Source: Candidatus Sumerlaeota bacterium (GTDB lineage: Bacteria > Sumerlaeota > Sumerlaeia > MWCT01 > JAGHBZ01). From it: a stretch of 5,527 bases of DNA. Shown here in pieces: positions 1 through 5,519 of the stretch (its first letter is position 1; each line of letters begins with the position of its first letter). Position numbers and translations under genes: made by a program. The notes beneath the pieces are model-generated. The model was not told the origin of the DNA. It worked only from the letters and a program-made list of their open reading frames with translations, and searched no databases. The stretch is from assembly GCA_021160705.1 (NCBI GenBank), contig JAGHBZ010000311.1, forward strand, positions 1-5,527, in the 5' to 3' direction.

Positions 1-1740
1 ATATATGCCCATAAGATATTAACAGGACGCAAAGATAGATTTCATACACTTCGTCAAAAAGATGGGTTGAGCGGATTTTGTCAGCCTTATGAAAGTCCGT
101 ATGATGAATTTACTGCAGGACATGCTTCAACGTCAATTGCGGCCGCTTTAGGTGCAGCCATCGCCAGAGACCGCAAGCAACAGCAGCACAAAGTCATTGC
201 CGTCATTGGCGATGGTGCAATGACTGGTGGTCTTGCGTATGAAGCCCTGAATAACCTCGGTCAGCAGGGCACTGATATGCTTATAGTGCTTAATGACAAC
301 GAGATGAGCATTGCCCGGAATGTTGGCGCAATAACAAGGATTTTTACCCGGCTCATAACTCATAATTTTTATAACATAGCAAAAGAAGACCTTGAGGAAT
401 TTGTCAGGAGGTTTGCGCGTCGGCTTGGCACAAGACTGGTAAAATTTACTCAACGCGTGGAAGAAAGCCTCAAAGGGCTGATTGTTCCCGGTATATTTTT
501 TGAAGAGATGGGCATAAGGTACATCGGTCCTGTAGATGGAAATGACTTACCCCAGCTTATCAGTATGCTCAATAAAGTAAAAGGACTCCGCGGTCCGCGC
601 CTCCTCCATATCCTCACCAAAAAAGGAAAGGGTTATCTACCAGCAGAAGAGCAACCCGAAAAGTTCCACAGTGCACCGCCATTTGTCATAGAAACCGGTG
701 AGACGAAAAAGAGTGAGCTTACTTATACTCAGGTATTTGGTAAAGCGCTGTGCGAACTTGCACAACAGGATAAGCGAATTGTTGCCATCACCGCAGCGAT
801 GACTGAAGGAACGGGTTTGAGGGAGTTTGCTGAGAGATTTCCAGAACGATTTTTTGATGTAGGTATTGCAGAGGCATGTGCAGTGACACTCGCTGCGGGT
901 ATGGCACGTAGCGGGCTTAAGCCGGTGGTATGCATATATTCAACATTTTTACAGCGAGCCTATGACCAGATAATTCATGACGTTGCTCTACAACATCTGC
1001 CAGTGGTTTTTGCGATTGACCGAGCAGGGATTGTAGGGCAGGATGGACCCACGCATCACGGTATGTTTGACCTTTCGTATCTTCGTCTCATACCGGGTAT
1101 GACCATAATGGCACCAAAAGACGACGTAGAGTTGCGCTCGATGCTTTATAGTGTGCTGAGCCAGGAGAGGTACGGACCCGTAGCAATACGCTATCCACGA
1201 GGTAAATCGCCCGGGCTCTCAGCAGCTCTCCCCCCGGGGGAATTTAAATCAATTCCCTGGGGCAAAGCAGAGCTTGTCAGCGAGGGCGAAGGGGGAATCA
1301 TTCTGGCAGTAGGTCACTTTGTTGAGACCGCTCTCAAAACCGCTGAACTCCTGAGGAAAGCAGGTATCGGGATTGCCGTGGCAAATATGCGGTTCGTGAA
1401 GCCACTGGACGAAGCATTTCTACGCTGGGTCGCTGAAACTTACGAATACATCTTTTCACTTGAGGATAACACGGTCGTTGGTGGGTTCGGTTCAGGAGTC
1501 AACGAATTTTTCACCTCTGAGAATTTTAACAGACGTCATTGTATTTTGCTTGGTTTTCCTGATAGATTTGTTGAACACGGCAAACCCTCTGAGCTCTACG
1601 AACAATATGGGCTGACCCCGGAACATTTATCTGAATTAATTAGAACACATATCCTCTATCCATCTCAATCAATGCTTAATCGTAATTTACAGAAAAAGGT
1701 GCACGCTTCTGTACCTCATCAATCAGATAAACTCTCCTGA
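1..1740 (+). CDS. dxs: 1-deoxy-D-xylulose-5-phosphate synthase, 5'-truncated by window edge
   Basis: This enzyme condenses pyruvate with glyceraldehyde 3-phosphate to make DXP, the thiamine-diphosphate (TPP)-dependent first step of the MEP isoprenoid pathway, in the cytosol. The frame is open from base 1 (IYAHKILTGRKDRFHTLRQ), matching residue ~82 of E. coli Dxs, so about 80 residues including the catalytic His49 region lie outside; the TTG at 67 is internal. Visible motifs, numbered in this 579-residue fragment: TPP/Mg site GDGAMTGG (D71) through LNDNEMSI (~97-104); VDGND (~178); catalytic Glu E291 in DVGIAEACAVT; IYSTFLQRAYDQ; AIDRAGIVGQDGPTHHG (active-site Asp348 and His352); RYPRG. The transketolase C-terminal domain follows (MRFVKPLDE, GGFGSGVNE). 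Oddities: AEACAVT replaces the usual AEQHAVT, and ~28 polar residues extend past the usual C-terminus (after EHLSELIRTHI). It is convergent with the prepilin operon. The identification is essentially certain. Confidence 0.97.
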   Translation: MYAHKILTGRKDRFHTLRQKDGLSGFCQPYESPYDEFTAGHASTSIAAALGAAIARDRKQQQHKVIAVIGDGAMTGGLAYEALNNLGQQGTDMLIVLNDNEMSIARNVGAITRIFTRLITHNFYNIAKEDLEEFVRRFARRLGTRLVKFTQRVEESLKGLIVPGIFFEEMGIRYIGPVDGNDLPQLISMLNKVKGLRGPRLLHILTKKGKGYLPAEEQPEKFHSAPPFVIETGETKKSELTYTQVFGKALCELAQQDKRIVAITAAMTEGTGLREFAERFPERFFDVGIAEACAVTLAAGMARSGLKPVVCIYSTFLQRAYDQIIHDVALQHLPVVFAIDRAGIVGQDGPTHHGMFDLSYLRLIPGMTIMAPKDDVELRSMLYSVLSQERYGPVAIRYPRGKSPGLSAALPPGEFKSIPWGKAELVSEGEGGIILAVGHFVETALKTAELLRKAGIGIAVANMRFVKPLDEAFLRWVAETYEYIFSLEDNTVVGGFGSGVNEFFTSENFNRRHCILLGFPDRFVEHGKPSELYEQYGLTPEHLSELIRTHILYPSQSMLNRNLQKKVHASVPHQSDKLS

Positions 1741-1794
1741 CTCATATACCCAACCAAGTACCCCACCGCAGGGGATAGAACCTTCATTCCACAT

Positions 1795-2322
1795 TTATTT
1801 AGAGAAGTGTATGCGAGTCTTCCCCCGGTGAAGCAGAAAGAAATAATAGAGAAAAGCGAGTAGGATGACAAAGATTGCGAAGGCAATTGTCGTGAGCAGG
1901 GAAGTAGTTGAAATGCGTGATGTAGCAGAGGAAGTAGGGTGTATTTGAGATACTTTACCTTCTTTTGTCTTGAGCATTGGGGGGCGTGCCTTTTCCTTAA
2001 GTTTTTCTATCTCCTGGGTGGTGAGGCGGCGGTTAAAGTGTTTACGAGCAGCAATGTTACGCCTTCGCCTCTTCTCAGCGGAATCCCGGGCAATCCTTTT
2101 TCGTTCCTCCTGAGTGGGATACCTTGAGATGGAGCCCATCTCTTCACCTGAGAGGTCTTCTTCAACCTGTGGTTCCCCTTTCTCAAGCTTGCTTTTTTCA
2201 CTTTCTGGAGGCGGTGCTGAGATTGGAGCCGGAGAAGGAGTAGGGAATTGGAGAAAGAAGAGAATCCCCACGAGAAGTATTAATATTGGATTAAATATTA
2301 TTAGTTCTCTTCTTCTCTTCAT
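1795..2322 (-). CDS. Two-helix membrane protein of unknown function, last gene of prepilin operon
   Basis: I do not recognise a family for this 175-residue protein. Visible parts are a basic N-terminus (MKRRRE), a hydrophobic helix at ~7-25, a Pro/Ser stretch at ~26-40, an acidic segment at ~41-61 (VEEDLSGEE), a strongly basic and probably helical region at ~72-125 (QEERKRIARDSAEKRRRR, then TTQEIEKLKEKAR), a Ser/Thr linker, a second hydrophobic helix at ~141-164, and a short basic tail. The first helix could be an anchor or a signal peptide. The ATG is 2 nt after the stop of the PilX-like gene, with GGAGG inside that gene's last codons, so co-translation is likely. Its place matches that of the gene following pilX in minor-pilin operons (pilY1 in Pseudomonas), but it has no PilY1 features. 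A role in pilus or pseudopilus assembly is inferred from position only. The tight coupling and good RBS support a real gene. Confidence 0.7.
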   Translation of the reverse strand: MKRRRELIIFNPILILLVGILFFLQFPTPSPAPISAPPPESEKSKLEKGEPQVEEDLSGEEMGSISRYPTQEERKRIARDSAEKRRRRNIAARKHFNRRLTTQEIEKLKEKARPPMLKTKEGKVSQIHPTSSATSRISTTSLLTTIAFAIFVILLAFLYYFFLLHRGKTRIHFSK

Positions 2323-2324
2323 CT

Positions 2325-3884
2325 TTATGGTTCCTCCCAGGCTACAATTTGTGTCTTATATGCAGGGGGGATGCCAAGGTCAACGAACCGATTCGGGTCA
2401 AGATTGTATCGGCTGTGGAGTCGTTCGTCATAAACAAAGCTTACGTTTCCCCAGGATACAACAGCTTCATCCTTGGTAATAAGAGCTCCATATATCTTGA
2501 TTCTATTACCCATCCCTGCGTAGGCGTGGTTAGTGTATCCCACAGCGTAGACGTTCTGGATGGAATCCTGACAGACATTGGAGTAAGGAATAGGTTTGCC
2601 ATACCCATCAGTGGGATAACGGTTATAGGTGCTGAGGTCACCTACTACTACATCAACGTCCCAGTTGTAATTATCATCCACTTCACCGTCGCCATCTATG
2701 TCATACCAGGTAGTAGGCGGTGTATCCGGGTCATTATCGTGGTCATAGGGTATATCATCATCGTCAGTCCCGGGAATCCCATCAGCACCGACGTGTTCAT
2801 CGCCCTTGTATTTAAGTCCCCATTCTGAGTTATTCCATACGTAGTATTGCCAGTAATAATATTTGGTATAATCGCCGAACCAGATATTCTCCGTTGCAGC
2901 CAGCACAAGGAGGTCTTTGTCTTTATTATCATCCACCCAATCTCTTTTGGCATCATAATCTCTTGGGTTGGTCTGCTGAATGGATTTATACTCAGCGTAG
3001 TCAGGGGGGTTAACGTAGGTAATATCACCTGCGATGTAAATATTCCGTCCAGCATAGATAGTGCCCTGTCCGGTGACCTTGCCTTTTATAATCACGTTGC
3101 CGGTCACCACCACCGGTCCATCAATCCTAATGGGGTTGGCATCAGTGCCTTCAAGGTATAGGTTACCCTCGTGTACCTTATCAATCACAAGGTCAGAGCC
3201 TACCATAAGACTACCGCCCTTTTCTTCTGCCATATTCACATAATAATCTATGTTATAGAGATTGGGCATCTCCACCCGGTCTATGAATGGGTGCTGGTAC
3301 TCAGGGTTAGTTGCTGAGCCCTTGATGTCATTGCCGTGAGTATCAATCTCAAAATGAGAGAAAATCTCCCCATAGAGGGTAGGACCGGATTTAAAGTCAA
3401 ATCTCCCATTGCTTCTCACATCGCCCCATCCATAAATGGACGAGCCATACCACCAACCCCAATTGTTCAGGAAATAGACGTAGTCAAAGACCTTGGAGGG
3501 TGGATTCTTTCTGATATATGCACGAAGGAGTTTTGTAACTCCTCTTGAGTAGCCCTCAGCCTCTGCCAGGTAAACATTAGCCAGTTCTGTAGTGCTGATT
3601 GTGACCCTGTGGAGTTTTTCCAGCTGGTCAAATTGGGTAAATGTAATCTCGTCTTCACCCTCAGGAATAGCCTCTTCATGGTTTGCAATATATAATAGGG
3701 CAAAATTCACCCCTGAATGCGCCGCATAATATGCCTCCTTCAGTGCAACCTTCCTAAGTGTGACACGGTAATGAGTATTTACTCTTGCCACAAAATAGGG
3801 TATGGTTATCCCGGTTATTATGGCAATGAGAATAAGTGTGAGCGGTAAGACCGCACCTTTTTTATTTTTCGCTAATTTACGCAT
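2325..3884 (-). CDS. Large PilX/GspK-like minor prepilin with beta-helix-like body and Asp-rich calcium-type insert
   Basis: This 519-residue protein starts with a prepilin leader, MRKLAKNKKG, then AVLPLTLILIAIITGITIPYF, a hydrophobic helix at ~11-31. The expected prepilin peptidase site is after G10. Position +5 is Leu, not Glu, as in GspK-type tip pseudopilins. The helix continues into KEAYYAAHSGVNFALLYIA, typical of PilX N-terminal regions. Residues ~225-290 are short beta repeats with turn glycines (GPVVVTGNVIIKGKVTGQG, then YAGRNIYIAGDI), resumed at ~325-338 and ~441-486 (IKIYGALITKDEAVVSWGN), suggesting a beta-helix or bactofilin-like solenoid. Residues ~362-405 form an Asp-rich insert with GADGIPGTDDDD and DIDGDGEVDD, resembling calcium-binding loops. 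AAAGGAG lies 10 nt before the ATG. PilX proteins are usually under ~250 residues, so this one is about twice the size or more. I infer a displayed tip or adhesive subunit on a pilus or pseudopilus. The prepilin nature is firm, the exact family less so. Confidence 0.83.
   Translation of the reverse strand: MRKLAKNKKGAVLPLTLILIAIITGITIPYFVARVNTHYRVTLRKVALKEAYYAAHSGVNFALLYIANHEEAIPEGEDEITFTQFDQLEKLHRVTISTTELANVYLAEAEGYSRGVTKLLRAYIRKNPPSKVFDYVYFLNNWGWWYGSSIYGWGDVRSNGRFDFKSGPTLYGEIFSHFEIDTHGNDIKGSATNPEYQHPFIDRVEMPNLYNIDYYVNMAEEKGGSLMVGSDLVIDKVHEGNLYLEGTDANPIRIDGPVVVTGNVIIKGKVTGQGTIYAGRNIYIAGDITYVNPPDYAEYKSIQQTNPRDYDAKRDWVDDNKDKDLLVLAATENIWFGDYTKYYYWQYYVWNNSEWGLKYKGDEHVGADGIPGTDDDDIPYDHDNDPDTPPTTWYDIDGDGEVDDNYNWDVDVVVGDLSTYNRYPTDGYGKPIPYSNVCQDSIQNVYAVGYTNHAYAGMGNRIKIYGALITKDEAVVSWGNVSFVYDERLHSRYNLDPNRFVDLGIPPAYKTQIVAWEEP
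2331..2338 (-). promoter_or_regulatory. Ribosome binding site inside the upstream gene, translational coupling
   Basis: Read on the minus strand, the final codons of the PilX-like gene (TGG GAG GAA CCA TAA) contain GGGAGGAA. GGAGG lies 10 nt before the ATG at 2322, and the stop codon is only 2 nt from that ATG. Ribosomes ending the upstream gene can therefore re-initiate directly. The site fixes the start of the fourth gene and constrains the W-E-E-P C-terminus of the third. Confidence 0.7.
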
Positions 3885-3913
3885 TCTAATCAGTCTCCTT
3901 TCCTGAGTATTAA

Positions 3914-4510
3914 TTATTGGGGTTCAGGAGTTCGTATAACTGCACTGCTGTATACATAATCTGTATAGACCTTGTCTCTGATTCGGCACATCCCCACTAT
4001 CTCATACTCAAGCTCATTGTAATCTGGGATTATACTAGGATTTCCGAGGTCAGGAGGATATATATAAAATATACATTGCGTAATATTGTAAGCCACAGGG
4101 ATGTTCTGAGTGGGTGAAGCGTTGACATCGGGCACGTAATATATTATCTGCGCCTCCGGGTCATAATAGAATGCAGACTCAACGTAGCTTATGCTTCCCC
4201 CGGAGTACTGAGGGACCTGGAACTCTACCCGGCGATAGCGATAATTGTCAGGGTCATCCGGGTCAAGAGGGTCAAGGAACTGCAGACCAAAATTGCGGCT
4301 CGCTACACGGACGTGACGTGCAATAAACTCAGATGCTTTTGTTACCTGGAGTGAGATGAATGTCCTGCCAAAGGAAGAGCTCTCTGCCTTTTGCACAAAG
4401 AGCACAAGAAATAACATACTTGCCAGAACAAGCCCTGACACAAAAGAGGCAATCAGCACCTCTATCAGGGTCGTTCCAGAGTCACTTTTTTTTCTTTTTA
4501 TGCCAGACAT
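3914..4510 (-). CDS. PilW/GspJ-like minor prepilin
   Basis: This 198-residue protein has a class III (type IV prepilin) signal: basic leader MSGIKRKKSDSG, then TTLIEVLIASFVSGLVLASML, a hydrophobic helix at ~13-39. Cleavage is expected after G12, with Glu17 at mature +5, the residue needed for methylation and assembly. The helix runs into an amphipathic stretch and a beta-rich C-terminal domain with Tyr-rich strands (ISYVESAFYYDPEAQIIYYV), the PilW/GspJ layout. Two cysteines, C146 and C175, could form the disulfide common in minor pilins. An Asp/Pro loop (DPLDPDDPDNY, ~80-90) is of the kind that may bind metal; this is unproven. It starts 12 nt after the PilV-like gene's stop, with AAGGG 6 nt before the ATG, and ends 29 nt before the PilX-like gene. 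An 8-A run lies in codons 6-9. The prepilin call is firm; PilW/GspJ rests on size, fold pattern and gene order. Confidence 0.87.
   Translation of the reverse strand: MSGIKRKKSDSGTTLIEVLIASFVSGLVLASMLFLVLFVQKAESSSFGRTFISLQVTKASEFIARHVRVASRNFGLQFLDPLDPDDPDNYRYRRVEFQVPQYSGGSISYVESAFYYDPEAQIIYYVPDVNASPTQNIPVAYNITQCIFYIYPPDLGNPSIIPDYNELEYEIVGMCRIRDKVYTDYVYSSAVIRTPEPQ
4486..4493 (-). repeat. Homopolymeric A8 tract within codons 6-9 of the PilW-like gene
   Basis: On the minus strand the codons AGA AAA AAA AGT give eight consecutive A, encoding part of the basic leader (KRKK). Another A run lies between the RBS and the ATG (4511-4516). A +1 or -1 slip at this tract would destroy the prepilin signal, so it could act as a slippage or phase-variation site. 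It may equally be a simple result of Lys/Arg codons in an AT-leaning genome. Confidence 0.5.
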
Positions 4511-4522
4511 TTTTTTCCCTTC

Positions 4523-4996
4523 TTATATCTCAGGCTTCGGGTAAATACGGACACTTAAATCAAATGAAAGGGGACGACTTTCTCGTCCGTATGAACGCCA
4601 GTGGATACTCACTGTTACAAGTTTGTAATCCGAGTTAGCAACATTGTCGTGTAACTCCTGAATAGAAATAGTGTAGTAAGCACCGGGGAAATCAAACTCC
4701 TCCATTGCACCCTCCATCTTCTCAATTGGCTTATGCTCCTGAGCTGAGGATGGCATCTTAAACCCGCTGGGACTAAGGGTATTTCCGTAGTCTATCTCAT
4801 CATAAGGTGCTTCAAGTATCTTCTCCAGAATTCCCTCCGCATAGTTTGCTGAAAAGGCATATTGTGTGGATTTTGCCTCTGCGGAGTTAATCATAGCCAC
4901 TACCTGAAGCACGAGGACAAAGAGAGTGGCTGCTATTACAATTGAGATGATTACTTCAACCAGTGAAAAGGAATGTTTATTTAGTGCTCTCATCAT
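4523..4996 (-). CDS. PilV/GspI-like minor prepilin, first gene of the operon
   Basis: This 157-residue protein has leader MMRALNKHS followed by FSLVEVIISIVIAATLFVLVL, the type IV prepilin N-terminus with Glu14 at mature +5. The residue before the expected cleavage site is Ser9 rather than the usual Gly. After the helix come YAEGILEKILEAPYDEIDYG (~52-71) and the C-terminal strands YKLVTVSIHWRSYGRE and PLSFDLSVRIYP. The pattern of a Tyr-Lys-x-Val-Thr-Val strand with Trp is typical of PilV/GspI proteins. Two adjacent ATGs (4996 and 4993) could start it. AAAAGGGG sits 5 nt before the first, so I use that one. Upstream is a ~530 bp gene-free region, so this gene should carry the operon promoter. 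No FimU/GspH-like gene precedes it within the window. As part of an I-J-K set it is expected to help nucleate the pilus or pseudopilus tip in the inner membrane. Confidence 0.87.
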   Translation of the reverse strand: MMRALNKHSFSLVEVIISIVIAATLFVLVLQVVAMINSAEAKSTQYAFSANYAEGILEKILEAPYDEIDYGNTLSPSGFKMPSSAQEHKPIEKMEGAMEEFDFPGAYYTISIQELHDNVANSDYKLVTVSIHWRSYGRESRPLSFDLSVRIYPKPEI

Positions 4997-5044
4997 AGAT
5001 TCCCCTTTTAGGTTCTATTGATAGAGTAAGCAAAAACTTTGCCA

Positions 5045-5073
5045 TATCTGTAAATTTATGGAGTTAGAGTCAA
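5045..5073 (-). promoter_or_regulatory. Weak candidate sigma70-type promoter for the prepilin operon
   Basis: On the minus strand TTGACT (5073-5068) matches the -35 consensus at five of six positions. CAGATA (5050-5045) lies 17 nt further on but matches the -10 consensus poorly. The distance to the first ATG (4996) is suitable for a short leader. The -35 element overlaps the palindrome at 5070-5082, so a regulator bound there could affect it. The organism's promoter consensus is unknown, so this is tentative. Confidence 0.22.
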
Positions 5074-5092
5074 GTCACTTGATTTCACTGAA
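5070..5092. promoter_or_regulatory. Two adjacent small palindromes, possible operator
   Basis: TCAAGT-C-ACTTGA (5070-5082) is a perfect 6-bp palindrome around a single C. TTCA-C-TGAA (5084-5092) is a second one, also centred on C. Centres are 12 bp apart, and both share a TCACT core followed by TGA or GAA. They sit about 75-95 bp upstream of the first prepilin gene and overlap the candidate -35 element, a plausible location for a dimeric regulator. Short palindromes also occur by chance. Confidence 0.3.
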
Positions 5093-5254
5093 GTTATCTA
5101 TTATCTGGTTTAGACTGTTCAAATTATGTAAGGTAAATGAGCACAAAAACTGTGCACCCTGCCGGGAAGCTTCTCATACAAACACACGGAATAATCATAT
5201 TGCTCATCTCAGTAAATCCTGAACCCTCTACGGTTTGCTCTTTTTCTTTTTAGC

Positions 5255-5281
5255 CACGGAGTTCACCGAGTACACTGAGAA
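5255..5281 (+). repeat. Three 9-nt tandem units of CACNGAG type
   Basis: The units are CACGGAGTT, CACCGAGTA and CACTGAGAA, directly abutting, with CAC and GAG fixed in each. They follow a T-rich stretch (CTCTTTTTCTTTTTAG). As I recall, similar runs of CACAGAG or CACGGAG with period 8-9 are scattered between genes of many environmental bacteria, so this is probably a degenerate member of a dispersed intergenic repeat. No function is evident. Confidence 0.65.
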
Positions 5282-5288
5282 GAAAAAT

Positions 5289-5315
5289 TGCTTCGTTGCA
5301 AGCATATCGTACTAT
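5289..5315 (+). repeat. 27-nt direct repeat, copy 1
   Basis: This copy matches 5493-5519 at 24 of 27 positions, 204 bp apart. The shared core is GTTGCAAGC followed by TATCGTA. TGCTT and AAGCA can pair around CGTTGC to give a small hairpin. The differences are at unit positions 6 (C/T), 16 (A/G) and 24 (C/G). It lies 7 bp after the 9-nt tandem repeat. Confidence 0.65.
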
Positions 5316-5365
5316 CAATTTACTTTTCTATTTAAAGCGAAGAATCTCACTATCGCAGACCTATT

Positions 5366-5428
5366 CTGGTCTCCTGGATTCCTAATAAATACTCTTTTTT
5401 TTCTATAAGGAGACCAGGAAGCCAGGAG
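5366..5428. repeat. Inverted repeat from 8-nt units, two alternative pairings
   Basis: Arm 5366-5375 (CTGGTCTCCT) is the exact reverse complement of 5408-5417 (AGGAGACCAG), leaving a 32-nt loop. Shifted by one unit, 5371-5382 (CTCCTGGATTCC) pairs with 5417-5428 (GGAAGCCAGGAG) with a single mismatch. The two pairings exclude each other. Both arms consist of 8-nt units of GARNCCAG type: GAGACCAG and GAAGCCAG on the plus strand, GAATCCAG and GAGACCAG on the minus strand of the left arm. The loop contains a T8 tract. It does not look like a standard terminator, because no U-run directly follows a stem. Confidence 0.65.
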
Positions 5429-5492
5429 ATGAAGACCTTTTCACAACAACTCAACTTTAGCTCAGACATCAATTCCACTAAAGGTCAAGATG

Positions 5493-5519
5493 TGCTTTGT
5501 TGCAAGCGTATCGTAGTAT
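5493..5519 (+). repeat. 27-nt direct repeat, copy 2 near window edge
   Basis: This is the second copy of the element at 5289-5315, with three substitutions. GCTT and AAGC again flank a hexamer loop (TGTTGC); the C-to-T change lies in the loop, and the A-to-G change converts an outer pair to a wobble pair. That leaves a small hairpin intact in both copies. Further copies may lie past the window end, 8 bp away. Confidence 0.6.

Noticed and set aside
148..453. A 101-codon minus-strand frame antisense to dxs.
   Set aside because: It lies fully within the conserved TPP-binding region of dxs and shows no domain or ribosome binding site.
67..1740. A TTG start at 67 for dxs.
   Set aside because: Conserved DXS sequence (HKILTGRKDRFHTLRQ) continues upstream in frame to base 1, so the true start lies before the window.
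1761..1774. CCCC-ACCGCA-GGGG hairpin between the convergent genes as a terminator.
   Set aside because: The stem has only four pairs and no T-run follows on either strand, so I cannot support an intrinsic terminator.
2007..2201. A minus-strand frame with a GIPLRR duplication.
   Set aside because: It is an out-of-frame shadow of the two-helix protein; the repetition comes from the Arg/Glu-rich codons of residues ~69-90 in the real frame.
2349..2828. A 159-codon plus-strand frame rich in Ile and Val that resembles a membrane protein.
   Set aside because: It is antisense to the PilX-like gene. Its Ile/Val runs are the reverse complement of Asp and Tyr codons (GAT, TAC) in the Asp-rich insert, and it lacks a convincing ribosome binding site.
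3072..3108. Inverted repeat GGTGACC and GGTCACC in the PilX-like gene.
   Set aside because: It falls in codons for two successive beta-repeat turns (VTGN and VTGQ), so protein repetition and codon choice explain it.
5289..5519. CRISPR array suggested by the repeated 27-mer.
   Set aside because: Only two imperfect copies 204 bp apart, no regular spacer length and no cas gene nearby.
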